A DNA stretch of 64,000 nt, taken from Aphis gossypii (lineage: Eukaryota > Arthropoda > Insecta > Hemiptera > Aphididae). The translations under genes were made by a program, and so were the position numbers. Where the stretch lies: assembly GCF_020184175.1 (NCBI RefSeq), contig NC_065531.1:11863213-11927212 (forward strand), written 5' to 3'. The notes beneath the pieces are model-generated. The model was given only the letters and a program-made list of their open reading frames with translations, made no database searches and was not told the DNA's origin. Positions 1 to 13,100 of this stretch are shown piece after piece. How positions within the stretch are numbered: the first letter of the stretch is position 1; each line of letters begins with the position of its first letter.

Positions 1-2030
1 ATCAGTTTAAAGGTATGACTGTACTGTGAGAAGAATGTTGGTAACATAAATTGATGGGGCATTGGGGCCTACACTTATTTGATACTGTTCCGGGGACTCC
101 AATTCATAATTACGCCTCTGATTTTGTGAATGAAAGAATATTATTATACTGATACAATTTAAGACAGCCCAAATATTATTATTATTAGGTACATAATATT
201 ATATATTGATAAATGATAGTTATAAATCATTCGTACTCTCCAACAACAAGTTAGTGAAGATGACGAAATAACTTTTAAGATGAATTGCTATTAGGAGCCT
301 AGAAATAACTAAGACAGCGATAATGTATAAATGTATAATTACTCATTATAGTCATTACCATGGGTGATTTCCACTTAATCTTAGAAAAAAAAAACAGGAA
401 AAGTAAACAAACAGTACAGACAAACACGGCTTAGAAACTAAAAACAACAAAGGAGTAAGGACCGAGGTGAAAGGTTGGTCAGTTTTTGAAAAAGAAATGT
501 TAAGAATCTCATAAAATATATGAGTTGAGTTCAGCAGACGAAATTATAACTTGTGTATATATACATATAGTTGTAAATAAATTCGATTAAAAAACATCTA
601 CCAATCAACAGCATGAACTATATATAAAAAATAGATTTGAAATAAAATGAGTTATGTATGGAATTTTTTAAAATCAATACCTATGGGCTTTTACCTAATA
701 TGTTAATATAACAATATATTATTATTATATGGCAAATATTTAATATTTAAAAAGTATGAAAAAAAAGTACACAACATCAGTAGGCTTAGATACTAATTAC
801 GCTACCTACCTAAGAACGCCTTAATTAAATTGCTAATATAAAAAAGTTTAAAAACAATGCTATAAGGAACTAGAGAGTAGAGAGTATTAATGATGGCTTC
901 AAAGATCGAGGTAAACAAAAATTGTTTAATTGAAAAGCGGTTTTCATATTTTGATACTTTAATACAAATAATAAATGTATATTATAATGTATAATAATTA
1001 ATATAATTGTACCTATATTATGTGCATCGTGTACGCATATTAAAAATAAGTTAATAGGACATAAATACTTAATATAATATAATAATAATTCTACCATTTA
1101 ATATTCATACATTTTTTATTTTCTTACCACTTAATAATAATAATAAATATGTATATTAATACAAAAACCATCGTAGCAATGGTTTATCTAAATTTGATAC
1201 ATTCATTACAGTGACTTACTTAAAGATGAAATATATTATACAGCAAAGACGCAAAGTTATGTTATACATATATATACGCAATTTTGATGTTACTGCTCAC
1301 AAATAACAGTATAGTAAAATTATATTCCTCTTTCTTATACATCCAGAAGGCTAAATATTTTACACAAGGTGGATATATTATATCCACCTCGATTTTACAT
1401 TTAAGTACATATTACTAAGTTTGATCTTAGAGTTTAGATAGATACGTATTAAAGTGATGACCAAAGTCGTACCTAACTCTAAACACATTGGACAGTAACA
1501 CTGTATTCAACCCTTTTATAATATTTCTGATCGTTGTTCGTTATTAATAATTAGGTACCGTTTTAACGTATGCGAATCGTTTGAAGTGTGCAGATAAATG
1601 TTTTAATTTCTAATAATTGTCGTTGTATACATTTATAATCAAATAAAACGTTTATAAATGCATTGATAGACGAACATATTATTATTAACGTACGCCCGTA
1701 CAATTATTGTAACATAATTTACATAACCGCGTTGGATCGACGCGATGTATAATTTTTTTATTTTTATAGATAATTTTGGTCGGGTTAGGTAGTAGGTACC
1801 TCCTGTAACATAAAAAAACGACTCGTGCGGCGTTATTCGATCGTCGTTGGTTTATTTTTAAGTGTGCGTTCAATGTTTACCGTGTGCAATACGGTCTATC
1901 GCCTAATAGCCGTGTCGTAAACCGTAGTAACCGGATTTGGCCTTTACTCTTAACAATAAATTAGTTATACAATAGGTCGAAGAAAAATCACGTACGCACT
2001 ATTCTCGTATTTGCACGAGATTGTGTGTTA
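1..2030. other. AT-rich non-coding flank
   Basis: I see no gene here. The sequence is AT-rich and broken by stops in all frames. The short open frames at 870-1097 and 1685-1873 on the minus strand show no family resemblance. GC and CpG content rises from about 1700, leading into the probable ERMP1 promoter region. Confidence 0.6.
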
Positions 2031-2280
2031 ATATTTGTTTACAAGAGCGTAAACACTAAACACCGCGTGGAAACATCAGCTGCGGTGACGAGTCTTCCGT
2101 CGGCGGAGGTCAGATCCTCGGCTACGGGCTGGGTGACTCAGCCGAGTCGGCTCGAACTTCAAGCCGAGTGCTGACCGCGAAGTGAAACCACGCCCCTGCG
2201 CACAAGTCGGCCGCCAAAGTTCCTTCTTCTCGAAGCGAATCGACCGAATCTACCACTATAATCTCTGTTGGAAATAGTAT
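2030..2280 (+). promoter_or_regulatory. CpG-rich probable promoter / 5' UTR exon of ERMP1
   Basis: This is the only clearly GC-rich, CpG-dense stretch upstream of ERMP1. It contains the near-palindrome AGCCGAGTCGGCT close to 2142. The first ERMP1 exon with a start codon begins at a splice acceptor (3196-3197), so the transcript must begin in an upstream non-coding exon, and this block is the best candidate for it. I could not pick the donor site. The call rests on composition and position only. Confidence 0.35.
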
Positions 2281-3197
2281 ATTATACACTCTTTGGAATC
2301 GTTTGTCTGATAATATTATATCCTAGAACGTCATGAATAATTATTATTGATACGAGTTGTTGGCCCGATAAGGTACGATACGATGATGATATTATTGTTA
2401 TTTTGAATTGATAGTACAGTAGTTGTGGTTACGAGACGATAACACCGTATAATACATTGTGTCATTTGTTACGGAATCCTTCGTATTACTAATGCTTGGT
2501 TCACAAAGAAAACGCTATTGAGCAATATACGCGTTTCAATTATTTATTCAGCTATAATCAGACGTCAGTTGTCTGTATTAAAACCTTAAAGACTGACTTA
2601 CGTACAGTAAAACGATTCCTATTAAAAAAAAAATAAAATAAATATAAATCATTCACTTACCTAAAACGATTTTGGGTAAGCGTCGATTAATGAAATAGGT
2701 ATTTATAATAAATTATTGTTTTACGTATTTTGGTTTTAGACCTGTGAATATTGCATATTTTAAAGTTTCACGGATTAAATCACGTTTTTCGAATTTAATG
2801 TTTCAATCTCGATTGTGATCAATACGTTCAATCAAAGCGTTTAATTAAAATAAAATATGTTTATTATTATCTTGTTTTATTTGTGCTTCAGTAAGAAAAA
2901 CAATGTAAAAATAACAAATTTATTATTACATTACGACAGCGTTTTTAAAATAGATTTTGCTGTATAGTTGTATTAATTTTTTTAATGGAGTATTTTATAT
3001 TAATACGTTGAAATAATGAAATATAACTAGTACAATTTAAGTATATTTGATTTAACATGTCGATTCTTTAAAATATTTGGAGATTTTAAGACTTTTAGTA
3101 ATACATGCAAATAAATTTTATTTGTATTTAAGTAATAAATAATTAACTTATAATGCTATACCATTGTTAATTCTATTTTATATTTAATTTTTATTAG
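2281..3197 (+). other. Probable first intron of ERMP1 (non-coding)
   Basis: This stretch is AT-rich without reading frames. It lies between the CpG-rich block and the acceptor ending at 3197. It is interpreted as the 5' UTR intron of ERMP1, and nothing else is visible in it. Confidence 0.35.
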
Positions 3198-3198
3198 G

Positions 3199-3237
3199 AT
3201 GTTTACCGAAAAACACTTGCAAACCAAAGATTACTGA
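3199..3237 (+). promoter_or_regulatory. Short upstream ORF in ERMP1 leader
   Basis: An ATG one base after the splice acceptor opens a 12-codon frame that ends in TGA at 3235-3237, 21 nt before the ERMP1 start at 3259. It is out of frame with the main CDS. It could damp translation, but that is inference. Confidence 0.4.
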
Positions 3238-3258
3238 GAAACAAAGGATTTACTAACC

Positions 3259-6200
3259 ATGATTGGTGCCAAAGTAATGAGACATTTTATTAATTTTTTA
3301 ATTAGAATATACTCGAAATATAACAAATATTAATTATATGTTTTGTTTAGAATGAACCATTTTCAAATTTTAATGCAAAATTACGTTTCCGAACAAAATC
3401 ATCAAAGCAATATGATATTTTACCAAAACATGTGAAGGATTCAGCATTCAAATTTGAAAACAACTCTAAAGGAATACGATCAACACCTGCAGGACCTCAT
3501 CATTTTTTATTATGTATTGTAATTTCAGTTGCTTTTTATACAGTTTTGGCTATACTCGAAAAAAGTTTACCCGAACCTGTGACACTATCTAATGAACACA
3601 ACCATCCAGACCGATTTGTAGCTGAAAGAGCTAGAAATCATTTGGTTAAATTGACATCAATGGGACCTAGACCTGTAGGAAGTAAAGAAAATGAAATTTT
3701 AGCAGTGCAATTATTATTAGATGAAATTAAGATAATTATTGAACAAGCTGATCCTTCACATAAAGTTGAATGGGATCTACAAAGGGTTAGTGGAGCATTT
3801 TCGTTGCAATTCCTTGATGGAATGACAAATGTATATAGGAATGTACAAAATATTATTGTTAAAATTGGTCCCATTAAAGCATCTCGTCATAGTTTGCTGA
3901 TTAACTGCCATTTTGATTCAGTCGTGGACAGCCCTGGTAATATAAAAAAAAACTTTAAAAAATTTTTAATTGTTATAAATAATTTTGTTTTACAGGAGCA
4001 AGTGATGATGGTGCTAGTTGTGCAATTATGTTAGAATTATTACGTGTAATATCACGCCTTAAAATACCTTTAAAAAATAACATCATTTTTCTTTTCAATG
4101 GGGCGGAAGAAAATATGATGCAGGCATCACATGGGTTCATTACTCAACATAAATGGGCTTCTAGTATACGGGCATTTATCAACATGGAAGCTTGTGGTGC
4201 TGGCGGTAAAGAAATACTATTTCAAGTTGGTCCTAACCATCCGTGGCTTTTGGAAGTAAAACTTGAAATCCATAATGGGTTAAATTTATTGTATTAAGTA
4301 TGTTTTATTTTAATTTGCAGGCCTATTCGGATACTGTGCCCTATCCTTTGGCCTCTTCTATGGCTCAGGAAATATTTCAAAGCGGCATTATACCAGGCGA
4401 TACTGACTATAGAATATTTCGTGACTTTGGTCGTGTTTCTGGTATGACAGTTTAATTATTGAATAATAATATTTTTAATTAATTATTTTATTTTTTTCAG
4501 GTCTTGATTTCGCTTGGTCAGCTAATGGTTATGTTTACCATACAAAATTAGACACGGTAGATAAAATTCCTCTTGGTACATTTCAAAGGACTGGAGATAA
4601 TATGTTACCTTTAATTTTAAAACTAGTGAACTCAGTACAAATTTCAGATGTTGAAAAGTACAGCACGGGAAATTTAGTAAACAATTTATTATTTATTTAT
4701 TTATTTTTATAAATATTTATGTTGGATTCTTTATAGGTGTTTTTTGATTTTTTGGGTATATTTATTGTTCATTGGAGTGAAGTATTATCCGATATAATCA
4801 ATATTAGTGTGATTATTATTTCTCTACTAGTAATTTTGTACAACGCTAGTCATACTCGTGTTACTGGTAAAACATTTAATTACATTCATTATTTAAACTA
4901 TGTTAGACGTAGTCACATATTTACTTGGTTAAAATTAACTTTTTTTTGTTTAGGTTTTAGTGTTAAAGATTATTTTAAATCATGTTTTAAGTGCTCAAGC
5001 TTAACTGTATTAATATGGTTAGCAACTCTGTTCACAATAGCTGTATTATCACTGACTGTTGTGATGCTTGATCGTCGTTTGAGTTGGTTTGCTCAACCAG
5101 CTTGGCTCTTATTTTTATATATTACACCAACTATTTTAGTACCAATGGTTCTGTTGGTTTTATTTGGTCGTAAATTCCTATGGGTATGGCTACTGGTTAT
5201 TATACTAATTTGATTAAATACTTGAAAATCATCTGTTATTTTTTGTTCACAGGGTAAAAAAGGAACCCATTACCCACAATCCTTAATGTACTGCATTTCT
5301 CGTGATGGCAATCAATTGTTGTATATTATGATTCTTTTGTTATGTGTATTACTACGTATTAGGTCAGGATTTGCTGTTGCTCTCTTTGTTACTTGTAACA
5401 CAATCAGTATTTTATTACATAACACCATACTGAATAATGATTATGGTAAAATATTTTTAATTACCAATACTTTTCTAAAATTAATATATATTTTTGTAAT
5501 AATTAGGATATAAAGTATTATGGTTACATTGGGGCTGTATGCTTGTCCCATTCATGTTGTCTGCTTACATGATACAAGCGGCACTTCTCTTAGTGGTTCC
5601 CATTATGGGACGATCAGGATCTGGAAATCATGCTGAATCGGTTATGTCACTCATAACATCAGCTATGTTCACTCTTGTATTCAGTTTTTATGTAAGTTAT
5701 ATCATAGCTGGCACAATTATAAGTAATAACTTTTGACACACATGTTTAATACATATATATTTTTTTGTTCAGAATCCGTTGGTATTACTACTTCAAAAAG
5801 TGTACACTGTGTTTAGTTCATTAGCAGTGGTGTTATTAGTTTCATTTCTAGTTTTGGTATTTACGCCACTTGGATTTCCGTATTCTGGTGATCCTAATAA
5901 TTTGGCACCACAACGGTTTATGATAGCGGTAATTTATTTTTATTTTTTTTATAACTGAATTTCTCACTATGGTGAAATTTTATTTGATAAATTATTGTTT
6001 ACAGCATGTTGAACGCAGTTTTTATGGCTATAATGGCTCGCTGAGGGATCATCAAAATGGTTTGTGGATTGTAAATCTGGATGTGAATAGTCCACAATCT
6101 ATTGTTAGACATGTACCTGAATTGATAAATGCTCGTCAAATAAGTCAGGACGAGTGTAACAATGAGCTGTACTGTGGACTACCATACTTTATACCAGTTA

Positions 6201-6889
6201 TTACATTTATATGGTTTGTTGTCTTAGTCTGTTAGTTTGTATATATAAACATTTTAAACTGTTAAATGTTTTAGGAAGACTCATTGGATTGATACGAAAC
6301 CATTAGATGTTGAAATACCGTTAAGCCTTAATTTAACATACAGGGATCACAGATTACATAATGTCCAAAGGCTCTCTTTCTCTGCAATTGGTATTTATTA
6401 ATTTTTTTAATTTTAAAAAACATTTCATTTTTTTTTTCTAAAATAAAAACAATGTTTTTTTGATGTACAGGTCCTGATCATATAACATTCATGTTATCTT
6501 TATATGATGGTATTAAGCTGAAAGATTGGAGTTTAAGTGATGGCGAACCTCTCAAAGGACCACTATGGAATGACCGTCCTACTTATTTTGTGTATTATTC
6601 ATGTGCCAACGATATTATTCCATGGGACTTTTGGATCGATATTGAGGTAAATATTATACAGAATAAATAAATATTCGTTGTTCTGTCGCAAATAAATGTC
6701 AAACTAATATTGATTTTTATATAGGTTCCCAAAACTCATGTGGGACCTCAAATTGAAATTGGATTATCTGGTCATCGAATGCACGGTCCAAATCAATATA
6801 CACCTGAATTGAAAAAATTATTTAATCAACTCCCACAATGGACTACTACGACTGGTTGGGCTTCGGCTTATAAATCTTACACTTTGTAA
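3259..6889 (+). CDS. ERMP1: Endoplasmic reticulum metallopeptidase 1-like (M28 family), 13 coding exons
   Basis: This is a membrane-bound zinc aminopeptidase-like protein of the ER (ERMP1/FXNA, M28 family). Coding exons are 3259-3273, 3351-3936, 3996-4255, 4321-4441, 4501-4676, 4737-5183, 5253-5445, 5507-5691, 5773-5928, 6005-6213, 6275-6390, 6471-6646 and 6725-6889. All have GT-AG borders with consistent phases, giving 2805 nt and 934 aa. A membrane anchor lies near residues 56-76 (HHFLLCIVISVAFYTVLAIL). The metal and catalytic motifs are CHFDSV (about residue 190), ASDDGA, NGAEE (about 234), GDTDYRIF and YHTK. A multi-pass membrane block follows in exons 6-9, then a lumenal C-terminal domain. 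The length matches the family (about 900 aa). The first coding exon starts at an acceptor (3197) and also carries a 12-codon upstream ORF. The catalytic set looks intact, so the protein is probably active. Confidence 0.93.
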
Positions 6890-7035
6890 ACACAAACACT
6901 TATATTTAATGGACTTTGTTATTATAAATTATTTACGATGTTTAATAGACAATTATTAAACTCGACTGGTATCGTGTAATTCAATTCCTTTTGGTACTAC
7001 TTATATGATCTTTTTTCTCTCTATGTTAAACTTAA

Positions 7036-7041
7036 TTTATT
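7036..7041 (-). terminator. Poly(A) signal of GSAP
   Basis: AATAAA on the minus strand (TTTATT on +) lies about 115 nt beyond the GSAP stop. It sits inside the ERMP1 3' UTR, so the two convergent transcripts probably overlap at their ends. Confidence 0.4.
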
Positions 7042-7130
7042 AGATTGTATTCCTATACAATACATAATATTATAATATATTTAATTTATACACAAAGATT
7101 ATAAAAGACTTTTCTTATGTGCAACTTTTA

Positions 7131-7136
7131 AATAAA
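7131..7136 (+). terminator. Poly(A) signal of ERMP1
   Basis: A canonical AATAAA lies 242 nt after the ERMP1 stop and 19 nt before the GSAP stop on the opposite strand. Confidence 0.5.
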
Positions 7137-7154
7137 ATATACATATTTTAATTC

Positions 7155-10100
7155 TTAGTTGAACACATTTTCTTTTGTAGAAGCCACAGTAGCGTCAACG
7201 AGAAGATTGTAATCAATATCAGCCAACATGGCTAAAAAATAAAAATAAAATACATAAACATTAAACAATGGCTAATTAATAATATTAGTTAAAAAAGATG
7301 ATGTAATATGTACATACAATGGGACTACAAAATAGTTTTAATTTTTTTAATGCAGGTAGAAAATTATAAAAATAATAATAATCAAACTTGGATAATTTTA
7401 TAAAATTAACACATTGTGCACCCATTGTTTATACATGTTGAAGATACCTAAGTCAATAATATCAATAAACTACCTAAGGAAATTATACGTAGGAATTCTA
7501 ACAATCACACCAAATAAGTGTGAAAATAGTAAATACTATTTATACATACTGACTTTAAGTATTCTTTTCATTAAAAATTAAGAAAAAATAGAAATAATAA
7601 TGAAGTATTACTCCAACTCTGAAAATGAATATAAACTATACTTGCCTTTAGCTGTGAGAAGTTCTAAAAATGTTTCCAGAGGTGACATGCGATGTTGGGA
7701 TGGAAAAGCTGAAGTTACACCTAGATACAAAAAAGTAAACAATATTAATCAGTTACAACTATCAATAACACTGAATTTGAGTGCATAACCAGAAAGCTAA
7801 ACTGGTAAGATACCTGAATTTGATCGATATTTTACATTGCGACGGTAATTGTTAGTCCTGATAGACATACCGCCCAAAATCTCTGCGGCATGTTCTCTTG
7901 CTCTCAACATAACAGATATAGGATGAGACCATTGATTCATTAATCGTTTAGCTCTTGAGTGCGGTAAACTTTGTAAGAGATCTAATTTTTTCAACACTCC
8001 CTCTTTGTTGTCAACTATATCTGTTAAAGTATGATATAATAGGTAAATTAATTATAATACAATCAAATTAACATTAGTTTAATCTTTATTTATTCTACAT
8101 AAGTATCTATTTTTGTATTTTTAAGCGTGTTTATTGTAACTTTTATAGCTTTATAGATTAAATAATATGCATAATTTATTATAAAAATATAAGTGATTCT
8201 TAGAATTTATTTTAATTATAAAAAAATATTAAGCAATTATTATTTTTTTTTAATTTTTACAGATTTTATATCATACTAATTGTGAGTTATCCTCCATGCA
8301 CTTTGTTGTCTATTAATAAATTAGTAATGCCATTTCTATATGAATAATATTTTATTTTATAATAACTGAAAAACAATTAAATAAAAATTAACAACTATCA
8401 AAGATGTTTTTCTGTTCTTTCAATGATAATTATTTCTTTCACACTAATTATTATTATTATTATTACAAACCAATTACCAATAGCAATCATTTATAAACAA
8501 AAATTTCCATCCCTGTTTAAGCAACTCCCGGGGTTGGTTCTCTCACTTTTTAAATTAGCCTATCTTCTTCCCAGAGGTCTATCTTTGTACCGACTTTAAT
8601 TGTGATCGGTTGAACGGTTTAGAAATGCATAAAGGACAGACAGAGAGACAGACATTTTTTATACATAATATTTATACATTCATATACAGTACAATGTACC
8701 GACTACTGACTACATACATTTAGTACCTATATAAGTATATTAAATGTTTTATTTTTTTTATTCTTATTTTATCGTTTTAAATAGTTATTGTTCATCATAC
8801 AAGCATAGTAGATTAATTCATTAAAATGCTGTTGTTTTCAATCAATTTGGTTTTAATAATATGAAATAAACAGATATAAATTTATAAGAAAACGTTCAGT
8901 ACTATCAATATCGATTTTATTTAACTAATCATTTAATCTCTACATCTAAGTATGGTGAAATGGAGAAATTTAACACTAGGTCACATTCTTTTAATTATTA
9001 AAATCATGAAGACTAGAATATAATAATATATAACAGGGGTGGCCAGCGAGAAGAGACTCGAGAGCCACTAAATGTATTAATAAACATGGAAGAGCCATTT
9101 TTTTGGTAAAAACGAGATGAGATGCGAGCCGCAAAAGTCTATCTGGCGAGTAACATGCAGCTTGAGAGATGGGGTTTGGATATATAATATACCCATATGG
9201 CCATATATAATGAGTCATGGTTCGAAATAATGCATATATTTTACAAAAAAATCAAAAAACATGAATAATTCCTACACTACGCGGGTTAAAGTAGCAACCT
9301 TAGTGTATGCAATGCCACCTGTGGTCGTTTAATCGTGCGACTCGTTTTGGTAAGTTTTTTCATGCGGGCGGCTGTACTAATTTGGTCTTCTTATTCTAAT
9401 CTTCATGATTAAAACATTCAAATTACACTTGAAAAGTATTGATATTATCAGTTTATTTACCAGCTAGTATTTTTTTCATAACATCCACGTTGAGTAAAAA
9501 TGTGTTGCATCGAACATACTGACTAAACATGGTAGCTGACATGACTTTGTAACCGAGGTATGTGATAAATGATGAAAAACCTTGAGGTAATGGGAAAGCT
9601 AATGTGTCTGCAGCATGTATGAGTCTCTGTAACACCATTAACAGTAATCGGCGTTGTTCATCTTCAATGTTGTCACTAAAAAGAAAATATAGATAAATGT
9701 AATAATATATAATACAATAATAAAATAATAAGATCAAACTCCGTGTAGTATATAAAAAAAAGTATTTTAAATACATCTCCAAAATGTAAAATGGAATTCT
9801 ATATCAAACAGTATTTACAGTATATATATTATATATTTAAATTATTTTCTTAAACTTAATTTTTTTTTCTAATAAACTTTTATAAGAATTACACTTGCTC
9901 ACCACCCATTTTGAACACCACGAGCCACTACTGATAATATTATTGGTTGAAAGGCTAGAATTTTAGAACAAAAAACAGCAAAACAATTTATAGGAAAGTA
10001 TAAAAAAGATTTTAAGTTTTAATCAGAAATTATTTTTTGGTGAAGCATTTGGCGCCATCTGCACTACATTATTTTAGAAAAAGATGTATTTTTTTTTTTA

Positions 10101-13100
10101 AATTTTTAAATTTTAAATAAAAATGAATTATATTACTTTTAACAATAAATTATATATGTTATACATATATGTATTTTATTATTATATTTATACATTAAAA
10201 TTATTTTATTTTATTTTTAATTACATTAAACATTTAAATTTGTGTTAATTGTATATTTGTATTCATTGTTTGATTATCTGCACTTCCCTCAATCCCAATA
10301 ATAATTTACAATCTACTATATAAAAACAAAAATTATTGAAAATTGGAGACTATTTATAATTTAATATTTAATATATATTATCTACTACTAGAATTACTAG
10401 TATTACTAGCGTACATAAGTTGGAAACCAATTTGCTTATGTAATCTTGTGTCTACACCAGCAGCCAACGTTAGATGAGCACATAATGACCTGGAAATCTC
10501 TAACTGAGATGATGCATACTTGGTAGCCACAGCATGAACATGCATGGCATTGGGTTCAGACATAGACCGGTTACGCAATTTATTAGAACGCATTGAACTT
10601 TGTTTTAGTAGATGCATACTCAATTCACGAAGATTCTATAAGAACACAATATCAATTTTTACCAAAAAAAAATATTATTATTTTCTATAGTTATATTTAA
10701 CTCACAACAGAGATGACATGTTCTTGTTTACTAGCTGCTGAAGTATCAGTTTCTATAAATGGTAATTGTACTGATGATGAATGAAACGAATGAGATAAAT
10801 CAGATATTGCAATGTTTGCAATGCTATTAGCAAGCATTGATCCTCCAGGTGACAGAGGAGTACTACACCGAGAAAGTACTTCTGGCTAAGAAATATAAAC
10901 ATTAAAAGTTCATTCCATTATTGAATTACTACAATAAATTTAATGACATTTTCTATTACCTGATAACATACTAATGATACATTAAGTTTGACTGCGACAG
11001 TAGTGTTTGAAAAACGAGGAATCTCTTGTCTCGAAGTTGCATTATCTTCTATAATAGACCCACCTGGTAAAAGTTCCCATAATCTTGTCCACAAGTCATC
11101 ACGAAATGGTATCAACCTCTGACGAGGAGACAACAACATAACCCTTGGGTTTTCTAACATTTCTTGTGAAAGAGAAAGTGTATATCCATTCACCTATTTC
11201 AAAAGTAAAATATTAATAATAATATTATGAAGTTGAGAAAAAAAAATAGATAAAAAATGGAAAAAACAAAACAAAACAAAACAATTTAACGAGTATAATA
11301 AATTAATAAGATGCTGCAAACACATAAATTGAAATATTGAATTACATTCTTAAAGAAAAATTATTCATTTAGAACAACCACTAACTTTTTTAATCATGGT
11401 ATATTATAAATCATAGTACACTTTGGATAAATATTGTCTATTTATCAAAAATAAATATTTTAGAATCAAAAAATACATATTATGTGATTACACAAATATT
11501 ATAATCTATAAATATGTAGGTTAAAATTATCACAGCACACTGACCACTCTTTGATTAACATTGATTCAAAATTAAATAACTAGCAATATAAACTATTGTA
11601 ATTTTATTTTAAAGTGAGTATAATTACCTTAACTTCTAATGGTGTATTATGTTTAGATATTGTAATAGGTAAATATCTTGCAAGGCTCACAGCGTCTGAT
11701 AGTAAACTGCGTTTGACTTGGGCAAAAGCACTTCCTACTAATATTTCTTGCAGCAACTTTGAACAGTTAATATTTAAACCATTGTCCACAACCGAATTTA
11801 AAAGCTATGTAATTTTTGAAAAGTTATTATAACTTCAATTTTAGGGTCAAACATAAAAACATTACTTGGTTAACAATATCCATATCTCGTCTGTGCACAA
11901 TAAAGTAGTGTAATATGGCCTGTTGATTGGCAAGTACAGCATCCGGTTGCTTAAAAGCTTCAATTAAGTGGCGTTTAGTGATTTTTGTTTCAAATACGGC
12001 CATTGTAGATAAATCTACCACTGTGCCTGCAGATCCAATTGTTGTGGCAATTGTACTCTTCCAACTTCTGTTTTCATCTGCACAAGGTATAACAATATGG
12101 CAATTTGGTTCATGATCAGGGCCTACATCCAAAAGTAATGTACACATATTGGGAAAGTGAACCAATAAATGTTGATCTATAATATAAGAAAAATACAATT
12201 AGTTAATGAATTTAGAAAATTCTTGGTATTTCATAAATGTTTATTTATTTATTTAACAAAATAAAACAAATTTATACATAAAAATAGGTCAAGTCCAAAA
12301 TAAATGAAGACAATAAAAAAATATAATTTATAATAAGCAATATACAATTAATATTTAATCCGTTCTAATATTTGAATAGCTTAATAATATGATATCTACA
12401 AACTACAAATTATTTTACTTTTTTATACTATTATTTCTATAACTTTTTAATGGCATAAATTAATTATTATAACACATATTAATAAAATGTCATTAACAGT
12501 TTATTACATAGAGTGCTCCAAAAATATAAAGTAACCCCATTTATCTATTAACTGTTTATATAAGTATAAAAGTTTAAGTAGAACTTTAAGGTCAATATAC
12601 AAATTTTAGTAATTGAAGAAATACCAAAAAATGCAGTTTTAAATAGTAACAATAGTCTTACAGACTAACACTAGTTAAAGACTCTTTTTTCCACCTCTGG
12701 TATTAACTTTCCTCTCACTGACGCGTTATCAACTGACAATGTCAACCTAATTATCCAAACGATCAATTTTATATTACAATTAACCCTCCAAATTTATAAG
12801 AGTGAGCTTTACCAACCTCTATCATATGTAAACTTACAGGTTAATAATTATCGAGATACGTACCATAATATATTGTTAAAATCTCATTAATAAAAAAATT
12901 AAAAAAAAATAGTCTTTCAGTATATAAATAATTAAAATATGAAACAAAAAAGAAATATATAATGATATAGTTTATAAAAATAAGTATTTAAACTCAATTA
13001 AATAAATTGTGTATTTTGAAAATACTTTCATCACTAATGAAACACACCATGCAAAATATTTGGGATGCAGATTTAAATATATTCATGCAATTACTGAAAA

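Noticed and set aside
1685..1873. 62-codon minus-strand frame in a GC-richer patch
   Set aside because: There is no homology, and the composition (Asn, Lys, Arg) is typical of chance frames here.
11614..12115. Plus-strand open frames over the GSAP exons
   Set aside because: They mirror GSAP coding exons that splice in phase on the minus strand.
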